Of a stretch of 64,000 nt of DNA, positions 42,460 to 50,767 are shown piece after piece. Below the pieces are notes generated by a model, which was not told where the DNA came from, did not search any database, and saw only the letters and a list, made by a program, of their open reading frames with translations. The position numbers and the translations under genes were made by a program. The stretch's first letter is position 1; each line of letters starts with the position of its first letter. Source of the stretch: an uncultured Alphaproteobacteria bacterium (GTDB lineage: Bacteria > Pseudomonadota > Alphaproteobacteria > RF32 > CAG-239); NCBI GenBank assembly GCA_934254925.1, contig CAKQMD010000004.1, positions 29,459-93,458 on the forward strand, written 5' to 3'.

Positions 42460-43293
42460 TTAATCTTGTACCACACGGGCGTCATAGACCCCGTAATTTT
42501 GAAGCTTGTCCAAAACGGCGTTTGCCGCCTTCTTATCGGCATAAGGCCCTAAACGAACGCGGTAAAAGCTTTGGCGGTTGATGTCAACCTTATAAACATT
42601 CGTCGTTCCGAACTGATCAAGCTTTGAGCCGAGTTTAACGGCAGAATCGCGATTGGCATAAGCGCCGGCCTGAACAAAATAACTGCCTTTCTTGTAGACC
42701 TGTACCGGAGCGGCTGATTCCGCCGTGGTTATATTGTTGTTTTCCTGAACGATCACCGGTTGTTTGTAGCCGGTCAACAAAGCCTGCTTCAAAGCTTTGC
42801 TCTCTTCAGGCAACAGTTCGACACGGACTTTGGCAACCCCTTGGTTTTTGAAGCCAAGAAGGGTGGCGCTGCGTTTGGAAACGTCGATAATACGATTTTT
42901 GGCAAAAGGACCGCGGTCATTGACGCGCAACACCAGCGAACGCCCGTTTTCCAAATTGGTAACCCGAACGATGGAGGGCAAAGGCAAAGTCCGATGAGCC
43001 GCCGTTAAGGTGTTCATGTCATAGATTTCGCCGTTGGCGGTATATTTGGCGTGAAAGTCCTCGCCGTACCATGAGGCCGTTCCCACCTCGGAATAAGAAT
43101 AGTCTTCCTTGGGGTAATACCATTTTCCCATAATTTTATAGGGTTTTCCGACCTTATATGTTCCCTGGGTCCCGGAGATGGCGCTGGCTTGCGAATATTG
43201 ATCGCCGACTTTAATGCGTCCCGTCGTACAGGCATTCAGCGACAAAACGGCGATACTCAGCGCGAGGGAAAGAATTATCTTATGCTTTGCCAT
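42460..43293 (-). CDS. rlpA: Septal-ring lytic transglycosylase RlpA with SPOR domain
   Basis: An outer-membrane lipoprotein, 277 residues, cutting glycan strands that lack stem peptides. The lipobox LNAC gives the lipidated Cys. The double-psi beta-barrel has GTASWYGEDFHAKYTANGE, LTAAHRTLPLPS and VNDRGPFAKNRIIDVS (catalytic Asp in NDRGP). The C-terminal SPOR domain (about 205-277) has GSYFVQAGAYANRDSA and directs it to denuded septal glycan. ATG 43293 is preferred over the TTG two codons earlier. Confidence 0.94.
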   Translation of the reverse strand: MAKHKIILSLALSIAVLSLNACTTGRIKVGDQYSQASAISGTQGTYKVGKPYKIMGKWYYPKEDYSYSEVGTASWYGEDFHAKYTANGEIYDMNTLTAAHRTLPLPSIVRVTNLENGRSLVLRVNDRGPFAKNRIIDVSKRSATLLGFKNQGVAKVRVELLPEESKALKQALLTGYKQPVIVQENNNITTAESAAPVQVYKKGSYFVQAGAYANRDSAVKLGSKLDQFGTTNVYKVDINRQSFYRVRLGPYADKKAANAVLDKLQNYGVYDARVVQD

Positions 43294-43334
43294 TATCAAG
43301 TTCCATTCTTTTATTTACCGAATCAATCTATACT

Positions 43335-44636
43335 TTATTTGCGGCTTCGTAAAGCCTCTTTTCCGCCGTTGTGTAATTTTCGTTCCGGGACAGGAACGGA
43401 GAAGCCGATTTCAGGGTTATACGCGCGGATTTTCTGCAGCAGACGATAGTCGGGATAACCGTCGGCCGGAAGGTTGGCACGGGTTTGAACATCGCGCACG
43501 GCCTCCCGGGTAGCGGTTCCCAGCTTGCCGTCTTCCTGCAGTTGAAACCATCCCAGGCGATTAATCAGGGTTTGAAAAGCCATGACATCATCCGTTTTCA
43601 GTCGTAGGGAAGGATCCGCCTTTAGCGGCTGCCAAGGAGCTTCCGAAGCGATGTAGTCTGCCAAGATACCGATGGCCAGTGCATAATTTTCCGAGCGATT
43701 CCAAACCATAATTCGGCGGAAATTGTCCAAAATCAGGTAAGCCTTGCCTTTGCGGCCTTCAGGCACGATCAGAGACGCCAGGGCTTGGGGATCAGCCTTT
43801 ATCTGCGCAAGATTGTTCAACGGTTTGACGCCCATGTCCAGCCATTCTTTTATCGGTTTGCGCGTCTGGCGGCCGGACAAAGAAAAATCAAAGTTCCAAG
43901 GCAGCGTTGCCTCGCTTCCCCAAGGTTGATTTTCCTGCCACCCCAAAGAAGACAAATAATTGGCCGCCGAGGCCGCCGCGTCTTCAAAAGAATGCCAGAT
44001 GTCGATTTGTCCGTCCCGGTTATAGTCGACGGCATAAGCGTTGAACGTCGAGGGCATGAATTGGAAATGCCCCATAGCGCCGGCCCAGGAGCCTTGGATT
44101 TTGGTATAGTCTATCTGCCAGGTATCAATAATCTTCAGGGTTTCATAAAGCTCTTTTTTGAAAAAAGCGGAGCGCCGGCGATCATAGCTGAGCTGAGTCA
44201 GGACTTCCACCGTCAGATATGATCCGAAATTTTTGCCGTAATTGGTTTCCAGTCCCCAAAAGGCGATGATATATTCTGCCGGAATGCCGTATTGTCGGCT
44301 GATCGGCTGCAAAAGCGGCGCCAGCTCTTTGGCTAGTTTCCGACCTTCTTCCACTTTTTTGCGGTTAATAATTCGGTTAACATAGTCTGTCGAGCTCAGA
44401 ATAAACTCGGTCTGACGACGGTCGATTTTGACGGCTTCGGGTTGCGAGTGATAGTAGTCCTGAACGTAGACCTGATCCAACGTTTTTTGAGAAATCCCCT
44501 TCTCCCGCATTTCTTGTTTGAGCCCTTTGAGCCATGAAATGTATTCTCGGGGCGCGTCGGTCGTCAGATTGGCATTGGCGCAACCGGCCAAAAGGCATCC
44601 CAATCCCAAACAAATCCACAAGGCGCCGGTTTTCAT
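43335..44636 (-). CDS. mltB: Membrane-bound lytic murein transglycosylase B with peptidoglycan-binding domain
   Basis: A lipoprotein (lipobox LAGC, Cys19), 433 residues. The catalytic SLT_2 domain has the active-site Glu in AFWGLETNYGKNFGSYLT and the conserved QGSWAGAMGHFQFMPSTF and RDGQIDIWHS. The C-terminal PG-binding_1 domain spans about 350-415 (ETGKLGTATR-type segment DGKLGTATREAVRDVQ). It leads the murein block mltB-rlpA-dacC. Its start overlaps the stop of the upstream GDYXXLXY gene (ATGA at 44633-44636). Confidence 0.93.
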   Translation of the reverse strand: MKTGALWICLGLGCLLAGCANANLTTDAPREYISWLKGLKQEMREKGISQKTLDQVYVQDYYHSQPEAVKIDRRQTEFILSSTDYVNRIINRKKVEEGRKLAKELAPLLQPISRQYGIPAEYIIAFWGLETNYGKNFGSYLTVEVLTQLSYDRRRSAFFKKELYETLKIIDTWQIDYTKIQGSWAGAMGHFQFMPSTFNAYAVDYNRDGQIDIWHSFEDAAASAANYLSSLGWQENQPWGSEATLPWNFDFSLSGRQTRKPIKEWLDMGVKPLNNLAQIKADPQALASLIVPEGRKGKAYLILDNFRRIMVWNRSENYALAIGILADYIASEAPWQPLKADPSLRLKTDDVMAFQTLINRLGWFQLQEDGKLGTATREAVRDVQTRANLPADGYPDYRLLQKIRAYNPEIGFSVPVPERKLHNGGKEALRSRK

Positions 44637-45034
44637 TCCTGTTCGACCTCTGACCAGCTGATTCCGTTAATCAACATGTTCTGCAGACGGGGCTCGCCTT
44701 TTTTGGGCAAGCGAAAAACCAATTCAACTTTCGTGTCGGGACGGCTGACGATTTTTTCCAGACGTGCCGCTTCAAGCTCGGGAAGATGATAACGATAGCT
44801 GCTTTTAAAGCGTTCCGTCGGACAGCGATTGTCGGGGAACTGTGTGCAATCGGTCTTCTCCCAGGTCAATCGTAAATTAAGATAACATCCGGTTAGGAGG
44901 TTGCGCGGATCATATCCCGTTCCGGTAATCCGAACTTCCGGCTCGGACAGAACGGAAATTTCCAGAAAAGCAATCCATCCTGCAAAAAAAACAACCTGGA
45001 TTCCCAAAACAAACAAATATAACTTTTTTTTCAT
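44633..45034 (-). CDS. GDYXXLXY-type membrane-anchored protein
   Basis: A 133-residue protein with one N-terminal helix (MKKKLYLFVLGIQVVFFAGW) and an extracytoplasmic domain of the GDYXXLXY family, which always neighbours a DUF2157/DUF4401 membrane protein, as here. The defining motif is changed: DPRNLLTGCYLNLRL has Cys where Asp is expected. Three other Cys (in EKTDCTQFPDNRC) may form disulfides. The frame is open to 45250, but ATG 45034 with GAGGAGAATGCT upstream is clearly the start. Confidence 0.85.
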   Translation of the reverse strand: MKKKLYLFVLGIQVVFFAGWIAFLEISVLSEPEVRITGTGYDPRNLLTGCYLNLRLTWEKTDCTQFPDNRCPTERFKSSYRYHLPELEAARLEKIVSRPDTKVELVFRLPKKGEPRLQNMLINGISWSEVEQE

Positions 45035-45048
45035 AGCATTCTCCTCTT

Positions 45049-46092
45049 TTATTTTGCTTGTCGGATGTTGCGGATAATCCAGATAAGAGACAAGGTTAGA
45101 ATACCGGAGATGATCAATCCGATACCGGTCATCAGCAAGGAACCGAAAACCTGAATAAAGCCGATAAAAATACGCAGAGCCAACAAGATCGAAAGATTGC
45201 GCACCGTTGCGTAATTGTTCTTTCTCCATGCATAGGCGCCCCAAAGGCAAAGGAACAACACGGTAGAGGCAAAGCCGGCGAATTCGTTATCAGTGACAAT
45301 CCCGTAACTCAGCAAAAGGGCATAAAACATCATATATGCGAACACAGAGCTGAAAATTGTCGATTGCTTAAAAGCCAGGTTTAGAGCATATAGCACCGCG
45401 GCAATTAACAGATAACCTCCTGGTAATAAATAAAAGACAAGGCTCTTGTCGGCAAAAGTGATGCTCATATTTTCAATGGAAGAAATGTCCAGCAAAGAGA
45501 TTCCGTAGACAAGCCCGAGGATTAACCACAATTTATAAGACCATAGGAGCTCCGGCAAGACCTCTTTCAAAAGGCTATCTGCAAAAATATAAAAGACAAG
45601 GATCAACGACAGCCATAACATACAAACATTGACGAAGCCAAGTTGATTGTCCATGAACTTCGACAAAGGGCTGAACTCATAGTACTGGAACAGCGCGTAC
45701 CAAAATATCGGAATCCAGAAAAAAGGCAGGATTTTCTTTCGGCTTATCAGCAACAAAGGCATGTTAAGAAGCGCCCAAATCAACAGCACACCACCGGAAT
45801 GTGGCGCCTGCAACTGGTAAATCTGCGCAACCAGACCGATCGAAGCCATGATCAATATGGAATAAAACAAGATCAAGCTTTCTTTCAGGCCTTGTTTGCC
45901 ACGTTCGGCGGCAAACCAAATGTACCAGGCCGTCGCCGACAGTAAGAGCAAATCGGCAGTTAGTTTGATGCCGTCGCTGATCAACTGCCAATTGCTTGAA
46001 ATGACGGAAATGATGCCCAAGCCGATGCAAAAAAAAGCAAGATAATTCAAAATTTGATATAAAAGCGATTTATCTGAAGCAGGGTTTGCCAT
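45049..46092 (-). CDS. DUF2157/DUF4401 multi-span membrane protein
   Basis: A 347-residue inner-membrane protein with about ten helices, beginning MANPASDKSLLYQILNYLAF. The first 60 residues (ILNYLAFFCIGLGIISVISS then NWQLISDGIKL) match the DUF2157 N-terminal pattern and the rest DUF4401. The function is unknown. It is paired, with a 14-bp gap, with the GDYXXLXY gene, which is the standard partner, so the two probably form one membrane complex. Confidence 0.85.
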   Translation of the reverse strand: MANPASDKSLLYQILNYLAFFCIGLGIISVISSNWQLISDGIKLTADLLLLSATAWYIWFAAERGKQGLKESLILFYSILIMASIGLVAQIYQLQAPHSGGVLLIWALLNMPLLLISRKKILPFFWIPIFWYALFQYYEFSPLSKFMDNQLGFVNVCMLWLSLILVFYIFADSLLKEVLPELLWSYKLWLILGLVYGISLLDISSIENMSITFADKSLVFYLLPGGYLLIAAVLYALNLAFKQSTIFSSVFAYMMFYALLLSYGIVTDNEFAGFASTVLFLCLWGAYAWRKNNYATVRNLSILLALRIFIGFIQVFGSLLMTGIGLIISGILTLSLIWIIRNIRQAK

Positions 46093-46218
46093 GACAGAAT
46101 CTCCCGATTAGCGTCGTAAATAATTTTAAAGCCAAAGCTTTTCAATGTAAACAAGTAAGCTCCGGTATGTGGATATAACCGGATTGAGGCGGAAATTTTG
46201 CGTTTATGCAAAAAAGGC

Positions 46219-46247
46219 TTGACCTTTTGCACGGTTTTTTATAAAAC
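46219..46247 (+). promoter_or_regulatory. Sigma70-type promoter of tRNA-Ser(UGA)
   Basis: TTGACC at 46219-46224 and TAAAAC at 46242-46247 are spaced 17 bp apart, 19 bp before the tRNA. Confidence 0.7.
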
Positions 46248-46266
46248 AACGCCATGAGCTGCTGCC

Positions 46267-46356
46267 GGAGAGGTGGCAGAGCGGTTTAATGCAGCGGTCT
46301 TGAAAACCGTCGAGGGAGCGATCCCTCCGGGAGTTCGAATCTCCCCCTCTCCGCCA
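46267..46356 (+). tRNA. tRNA-Ser (anticodon UGA), CCA encoded
   Basis: A 90-nt class II tRNA. Acceptor GGAGAGG pairs with CCTCTCC, the anticodon loop cttgaaa carries TGA (UCA codons), the variable arm is long, the discriminator is G and CCA is encoded. From base 46338 its 3' end and full terminator are repeated exactly at 46519. Confidence 0.97.
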
Positions 46357-46396
46357 TAACAAAAACGGCCTGCCTTGTGCGGGCTGTTTTTGTTAT
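46338..46396 (+). repeat. Direct repeat of tRNA-Ser(UGA) 3' end plus terminator, proximal copy
   Basis: A 59-bp sequence from the T-loop 3' side through CCA and the terminator is identical to 46519-46577 (period 181 bp). Confidence 0.95.
46358..46395 (+). terminator. Terminator of tRNA-Ser(UGA)
   Basis: AACAAAAACGGCC pairs with GGGCTGTTTTTGTT with one mismatch; it ends in a T run. The same hairpin is present again at 46539-46576. Confidence 0.8.
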
Positions 46397-46518
46397 GATG
46401 TGGAAGGGAGGAATTTGAACTCCCCAAAAGGGAGTTCGACTACCAGTGAGAGGCGGACGTGAGGACGCCGGTCAGCAACGCTGACGAACGCCTGTGCAAC
46501 TCGAGCAACGCGAAGAGT
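46397..46518 (+). other. 122-bp insert between tRNA-Ser direct repeats
   Basis: Non-coding insert whose first 76 bp (46400-46475) match the sequence after tRNA-Val. It holds the inverted repeat TTGAACTCCC/GGGAGTTCGA, a T-arm look-alike, and near its end short complementary segments (GTCAGCAACGCTGAC). It contains no ORF with a credible start. With the distal repeat it makes up most of the 312-bp gap before autotransporter 2. Confidence 0.6.
46400..46475 (+). repeat. tRNA-downstream repeat, copy 2 (after tRNA-Ser)
   Basis: Homologous to 2507-2581, from gtggaag to ccggtcag, with scattered substitutions and two short indels. Both copies start within a few bases of the tRNA terminator. Confidence 0.8.
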
Positions 46519-46577
46519 AATCTCCCCCTCTCCGCCATAACAAAAACGGCCTGCCTTGTGCGGGCTGTTTTTGTTAT
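46519..46577 (+). repeat. Direct repeat of tRNA-Ser(UGA) 3' end plus terminator, distal copy
   Basis: An exact 59-bp copy including acceptor 3' strand, CCA and complete terminator hairpin, without the 5' part of a tRNA. Confidence 0.95.
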
Positions 46578-46607
46578 TGTCAGAGGACTTTTCTTTTGCC
46601 TTTCTCT

Positions 46608-46640
46608 AAAAAAAGAGCACCGGACTTCTGTCCGATGCTC
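46608..46640 (-). terminator. Terminator of autotransporter 2
   Basis: On the minus strand GAGCATCGGAC pairs with GTCCGGTGCTC and is followed by T7. Confidence 0.85.
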
Positions 46641-46668
46641 CGAGATGAAAAAAACTAAGGTACAAATT

Positions 46669-49020
46669 TTAGAATTTGTACTTTGCGTTCAGCAAACCGG
46701 TATGATCCTGATAATCTTCGCGGAATTTTCCTTCATATCCGAGGGAAAGTTCAACATCGTCATTCACATCTGCCGTAATACCGGCACCGGCTTCAAAGCC
46801 GAGACGCTTCAGAGCGCGGCCTTCGACATTGTAAACCGAGCCGTTGGCCAAGCTGACCACAGAGCTGCCGGCATCGTTCTTCATATCATAGGTCATTGCC
46901 ACTCTGATTTCCGGACGCAGATTCATACCGTTTTCCAGAGCAAAGTCTTTGGTTGCCTTGGCTCCGATAATACCGGTCAGGAGATCGGCATTATTCTGGG
47001 AAACGGTCTGGCCGAGAGAATCCGTGTAACCGTCCTGTTTGGCATGGATGTAACGCAATCCTGCTTCAGGCGTTAAGATATAACCGTTGACATTAAAGTC
47101 ATAACCGGTCATCGCCTGCAATGCAAAGGAATCAACGTTGTATTTGGCATGATTGCCGTCATATTTGTTTTCTTTGTAATCTCCCCAGCTGTAAGAGGCA
47201 ATACCGTTAACAAACCAAGCAGAGGGCTTATATTCACCATAGACGAAAGCCGTATTGGTATCAACGTCGGTTTTGCGCATCAGGCCTTTGATATCGCCGC
47301 TGGTGTAGGCATAACCGGCACCAACTTTGACGTCATCAGCGGCATAGGTTTCGCCGCCGAGGGCAATACCGGCGGAATTGCTCTTGAAACCGGCTCCTTT
47401 CGAGGTGTCGTCAAGTTTGGCCTTGTTAATCAAACCCTGGACCCAAACGGCGCCGCGTTCAAACATGCTATCACCAGAGGCAGCCCCTTCGGCCGAACCG
47501 GAGATTGCACCGCCGCTCAGACGCGTGCTGACGGCATTGAAAATTTGATTGGTGTGTTCTGTTACCTGAGCCTGAGTCATCGGTGCGGCTTCCGGCGCAA
47601 CGGCAGAAGCGATGTCAGCTGCAGCCTTAACGTTATCTGTTTGCAGCAAACCGGACATAGTCGTTGCCACATTGTCAGCCGCCTGATTGTTCAGGTTTCC
47701 GGCCGTGAAAGCCGCCAGCGTTCCGGCCTGAGAAGCCGTCGCCTGACCGGTGGCCGCAACGTCAGCCGCAACGGCGTCGGCTGCTTTTTTGACAACTTCC
47801 AATTCGCCGCCGCTGTAGGCTTTGGTTTCAGCGTCATAGGCGTCGCCGCCGTAGGTGTACAGCAGGTTGTCGGCCAAAATCAGCTTACCGTTGGTATCCG
47901 TTACGGAATCGGCCGCGGTAATTTTTGAATCTTCTCCAACGACAACGTCATCGGAAAGGACGATTTTCAAAGTGGCGTCACCGGTGGCTTCGGCCGAACC
48001 GACCGTTACGCTTCCGAGATTGCCGGAAACAAAGTCTTTGTCCACGTGAACATTGGCAGAAGTTCCCGCCGCCAGAGTGGTCGAGCCGATCGTTGCGCCG
48101 CTCATAACGTCAAGGCTGCCGCCTTTATGAGTCAAAGAAGTGATTGTACCGTTGTTGACCAAGCTACCGCTGTTGATTACGGTTGTTCCGAGCGTTATGT
48201 CTTTGGCAATGTTAACGGTGCCGGTGTTGGTCAGGTCAGCGCTGCCGTCAACATTGGCGTTGACGTTCAGTGTTCCATTATTGGCAACTGCTTTGTTGTT
48301 AAACGTGGTTTCGTTTTCAATGCTCAAATTACCATTGGCAACGACGTCTCCATCTCCGGAAATCGTCAGCTTCGAACCTTCCAAACCGCTGATTCGGCCG
48401 GTGCCGTTAAAAGTGACGGTTTTGTCCTCCGACGTTTGCAACTCACTTGTAGCGTTCCAAATGCTGATCCGGCCGTCGTCAAAAGTCAGGTTTCCCACGG
48501 TCAAAGGTTTGTTGCCAAGGACCAAAGCACCGTCGGAAGCTCCTTCATTGGCGGTATTGTTCTTGTTGGAAATGGTCAAGTCCAATTTGCTCAAATCATA
48601 TTGCGCATCAGGAGAAACTGTCAAATATCCGTTAACACGAAGAGAGGCACCTTCTTCGGCGTCGATGGTCGGCGCATTGTTGGCTTCAAGGGTCAATTGA
48701 TCGTTAATGGTATTGCTGCCTTTGAAAGTAATGGTACCGACTTCGGTAAACAAGCCGCCGATCGCTACGCGGGAAGCCGTTTCTTCCGGGCCGACGCGCG
48801 GCAGAGAAATGTTAGCATTTTCAATAGTCATGCCGGTATCACCGGGGTTAAGCACGATGTGGGAATTGCTTCCGCCATCTTTAGTCACTGTTCCGCTCAA
48901 AACACCGCCGGTATAGACAGTCATATTCCCCTCTTGGGTGACGACGGGCGCTTCGGCCATAGCCGGAGCCGCCGTCAGCAAAACGGCAAAGGAGCTGGAG
49001 ATTAACAAAGTATTTTTCAT
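46669..49020 (-). CDS. Autotransporter with Asn/Thr-rich passenger
   Basis: A 783-residue type Va surface protein. The signal peptide MKNTLLISSSFAVLLTAAPAMA is short, unlike that of the autotransporter at 27.5 kb. The passenger (25 to about 440) has beta-helix-like repeats such as NGTLNVNANVDGSADLTNTG. A helical Ala-rich linker (AADAVAADVAATGQATASQA) comes before the barrel of about 270 residues that starts near AVWVQGLINKAKLDD and ends GLLNAKYKF. No enzymatic motif is visible, so an adhesin or structural role is likely. ATG 49020 is used rather than the TTG one codon upstream. Confidence 0.9.
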   Translation of the reverse strand: MKNTLLISSSFAVLLTAAPAMAEAPVVTQEGNMTVYTGGVLSGTVTKDGGSNSHIVLNPGDTGMTIENANISLPRVGPEETASRVAIGGLFTEVGTITFKGSNTINDQLTLEANNAPTIDAEEGASLRVNGYLTVSPDAQYDLSKLDLTISNKNNTANEGASDGALVLGNKPLTVGNLTFDDGRISIWNATSELQTSEDKTVTFNGTGRISGLEGSKLTISGDGDVVANGNLSIENETTFNNKAVANNGTLNVNANVDGSADLTNTGTVNIAKDITLGTTVINSGSLVNNGTITSLTHKGGSLDVMSGATIGSTTLAAGTSANVHVDKDFVSGNLGSVTVGSAEATGDATLKIVLSDDVVVGEDSKITAADSVTDTNGKLILADNLLYTYGGDAYDAETKAYSGGELEVVKKAADAVAADVAATGQATASQAGTLAAFTAGNLNNQAADNVATTMSGLLQTDNVKAAADIASAVAPEAAPMTQAQVTEHTNQIFNAVSTRLSGGAISGSAEGAASGDSMFERGAVWVQGLINKAKLDDTSKGAGFKSNSAGIALGGETYAADDVKVGAGYAYTSGDIKGLMRKTDVDTNTAFVYGEYKPSAWFVNGIASYSWGDYKENKYDGNHAKYNVDSFALQAMTGYDFNVNGYILTPEAGLRYIHAKQDGYTDSLGQTVSQNNADLLTGIIGAKATKDFALENGMNLRPEIRVAMTYDMKNDAGSSVVSLANGSVYNVEGRALKRLGFEAGAGITADVNDDVELSLGYEGKFREDYQDHTGLLNAKYKF

Positions 49021-49289
49021 CAATATTTATCCCATATAGTTATTGTTAGCGTATCTGATAATTCCCTGTAAAAACAGAAAACATCATTGTAAAATAGTAT
49101 TGTCCTACCATTTCAATCAAGAAGTTTAGAAAGGAAAAATTTATAATCAATTAAAAAAGGCGATTTTGCCAAAAAATATTATTTTTATAATACGTCGTAT
49201 TGACACGATATGGAAATTTTTGTCATACAAGTTCTTATGACTTTGCGAGTCATTCCTTGCTTACCATAGTTATGAGGCTTGACAAAATT

Positions 49290-49892
49290 CTAGCTCTGTC
49301 TTTTGCTGACAAAGGGATTGTTTTTAAGGGTAAAACGCCAAAGATTTTTTGAATCGGGGCCGGCATAGTCGATGCCGATGCGCTTGGACGCCTGAGTTTC
49401 ATAATTCTTTTGCCGCGGCGAAAGCCAGATTTCCGGCCCACTCAAATCAATTCCGTCATGACGCTGCCGGGTAATTCCCAGAGCCTGGCAGAGTTTTCCC
49501 GGTCCGGTCGTCAGGTTTTTGAGATTATCCGTCACGCGTCTTTCCTGCATGACGGGAATCCCGGCTACGGGTTCCAGCGCCCGAATCAAAATCGCATTCG
49601 GCGTCCCCTCCTCGCTGACGACGACATTAAATTGATGATACATACCGTATACAAAGAAGACATACGCGCAACCGCCGGCTTTAAACATGGTTGAAGTTCT
49701 TGGCGTTAATTTGTTGGGATAAGCATGACAGGCGCGGTCGCAGGCACCGAGGTAAACCTCCAACTCGGTGATCATTCCCGCGGTAAAATTCTCGTCTACC
49801 ATGGAGCAAAGATAAGCGCCGAGCAGATGTTCGCGGGCAATTTCAAAAGGATCCAGCAGATAAGTTTGCTTGGGGAGTCTGGTTTCAAACAT
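49290..49892 (-). CDS. mpg: DNA-3-methyladenine glycosylase (AAG/MPG family)
   Basis: A cytosolic base-excision repair enzyme that removes alkylated purines, 200 residues. Family features are LPKQTYLLDPFEIAREHLLG, the catalytic-Glu region ITELEVYLGACDRACHAY, YVFFVYGMYHQFNVV, and LTTGPGKLCQALGI. The frame is open to 49931; ATG 49892, preceded by AGGA eight bases upstream, gives the usual family length. 49021-49289 upstream of the autotransporter holds no recognised gene and is AT-rich. Confidence 0.93.
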   Translation of the reverse strand: MFETRLPKQTYLLDPFEIAREHLLGAYLCSMVDENFTAGMITELEVYLGACDRACHAYPNKLTPRTSTMFKAGGCAYVFFVYGMYHQFNVVVSEEGTPNAILIRALEPVAGIPVMQERRVTDNLKNLTTGPGKLCQALGITRQRHDGIDLSGPEIWLSPRQKNYETQASKRIGIDYAGPDSKNLWRFTLKNNPFVSKRQS

Positions 49893-50031
49893 CAATTTTG
49901 TCCTAAAAAGCTTTTCAGCATTTTTAGGCAATAATCACATCGGTGTCAATTTATTTAATTTCAAGGCTTGTCAAAGGCGGTAAAATGCGTTAGTTTTAGT
50001 TGGATTTAAGCGTTTAAGTTGAGAAAAAACA

Positions 50032-50691
50032 ATGAACATGACCGGACAAAGCCTCAGATCCTATACGCCGCAGGAAGAGATTTGGAACTGCACCATTCAC
50101 GGAATCGGCATTGCGTTGAGTATTGCGGCATTGATTGTTCTGGTGACTTTTTCCGTCGCTCACGGCAACGCCTGGACGGTGGTTTCGACGGCAATTTTCG
50201 GAATTTCCATGATTTTGCTTTATTCGGCGTCCACGTTATATCATGCGGTGCCGGCTCAAGAGCTGAAGAAAAAGCTCAAAAAATTTGACCATATCTCCAT
50301 TTATTATCTGATTGCCGGAAGTTACACGCCCTTTTTGCTGGTTTCTCTGCGCGGCCCCACAGGTTGGGTAATTTTCGGCATTGTTTGGGGATTGGCGTTG
50401 ATCGGCACTTGTCTTAAACTTTTTCTGCAAAGCAGCGGCACAAAGCTTTGGTCCATCGGCCTTTATCTGACCATGGGCTGGATGATTGTTTTCGCCTCAA
50501 AGCAACTGGTTAAGGAATTGCCGCAGATCGGCCTTACCTTTCTTATCCTCGGCGGTTTGTTCTATACGCTGGGTATTTTCTTTTATGTTTGGAAAAGCAG
50601 GCAATATACCCACGCCATTTGGCACTTTTTTGTTTTGATGGGCACGATCATGCATTTTTTTGCGGTTCTTTATTCCTGCGTGTTGATTTGA
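50032..50691 (+). CDS. trhA: Hemolysin III/YqfA (TrhA) family membrane protein
   Basis: A 219-residue PAQR-superfamily membrane protein with seven helices. Signature parts are EEIWNCTIHGIGIALSIAAL near residue 15, YSASTLYHAVP, FDHISIYYLIAGSYTPFLL and HAIWHFFVLMGTIMHFF, which supply the conserved His, Asp and Ser residues of a putative metal site. Related proteins influence membrane energetics and lipid fluidity. Its 3' end overlaps a small antisense ORF by 44 bp. Confidence 0.9.
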   Translation: MNMTGQSLRSYTPQEEIWNCTIHGIGIALSIAALIVLVTFSVAHGNAWTVVSTAIFGISMILLYSASTLYHAVPAQELKKKLKKFDHISIYYLIAGSYTPFLLVSLRGPTGWVIFGIVWGLALIGTCLKLFLQSSGTKLWSIGLYLTMGWMIVFASKQLVKELPQIGLTFLILGGLFYTLGIFFYVWKSRQYTHAIWHFFVLMGTIMHFFAVLYSCVLI

Positions 50692-50749
50692 GTGGCACAA
50701 AAGCATACAACAAGCCGCCGATCACGACCATAACCTTAACAAATCCCAT
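50648..50749 (-). CDS. 33-residue single-span membrane peptide
   Basis: A short ORF not found by length-limited calling. ATG 50749 is preceded by AAAGGAGAAAGCC, one of the best ribosome sites in the window. The product has a hydrophobic N-terminal half (MGFVKVMVVIGGLLYAFVPL) and a basic tail (KSTRRNKEPQKNA). It starts 18 bp after the stop of the lipoprotein gene on the same strand, so both could share a transcript. The 3' end overlaps trhA antisense. The function is unknown; without expression data it remains a prediction. Confidence 0.5.
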   Translation of the reverse strand: MGFVKVMVVIGGLLYAFVPLKSTRRNKEPQKNA

Positions 50750-50767
50750 GGCTTTCTCCTTTGCGGT

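Noticed and set aside
46239..46427. Minus-strand ORF antisense to tRNA-Ser(UGA)
   Set aside because: Typical spurious translation of a tRNA antisense strand.
46459..47076. Plus-strand ORF of 205 codons across the tRNA-Ser insert and into the autotransporter 3' end
   Set aside because: It reads through the duplicated tRNA end and terminator and then antisense to the autotransporter barrel; no ribosome site or family similarity.
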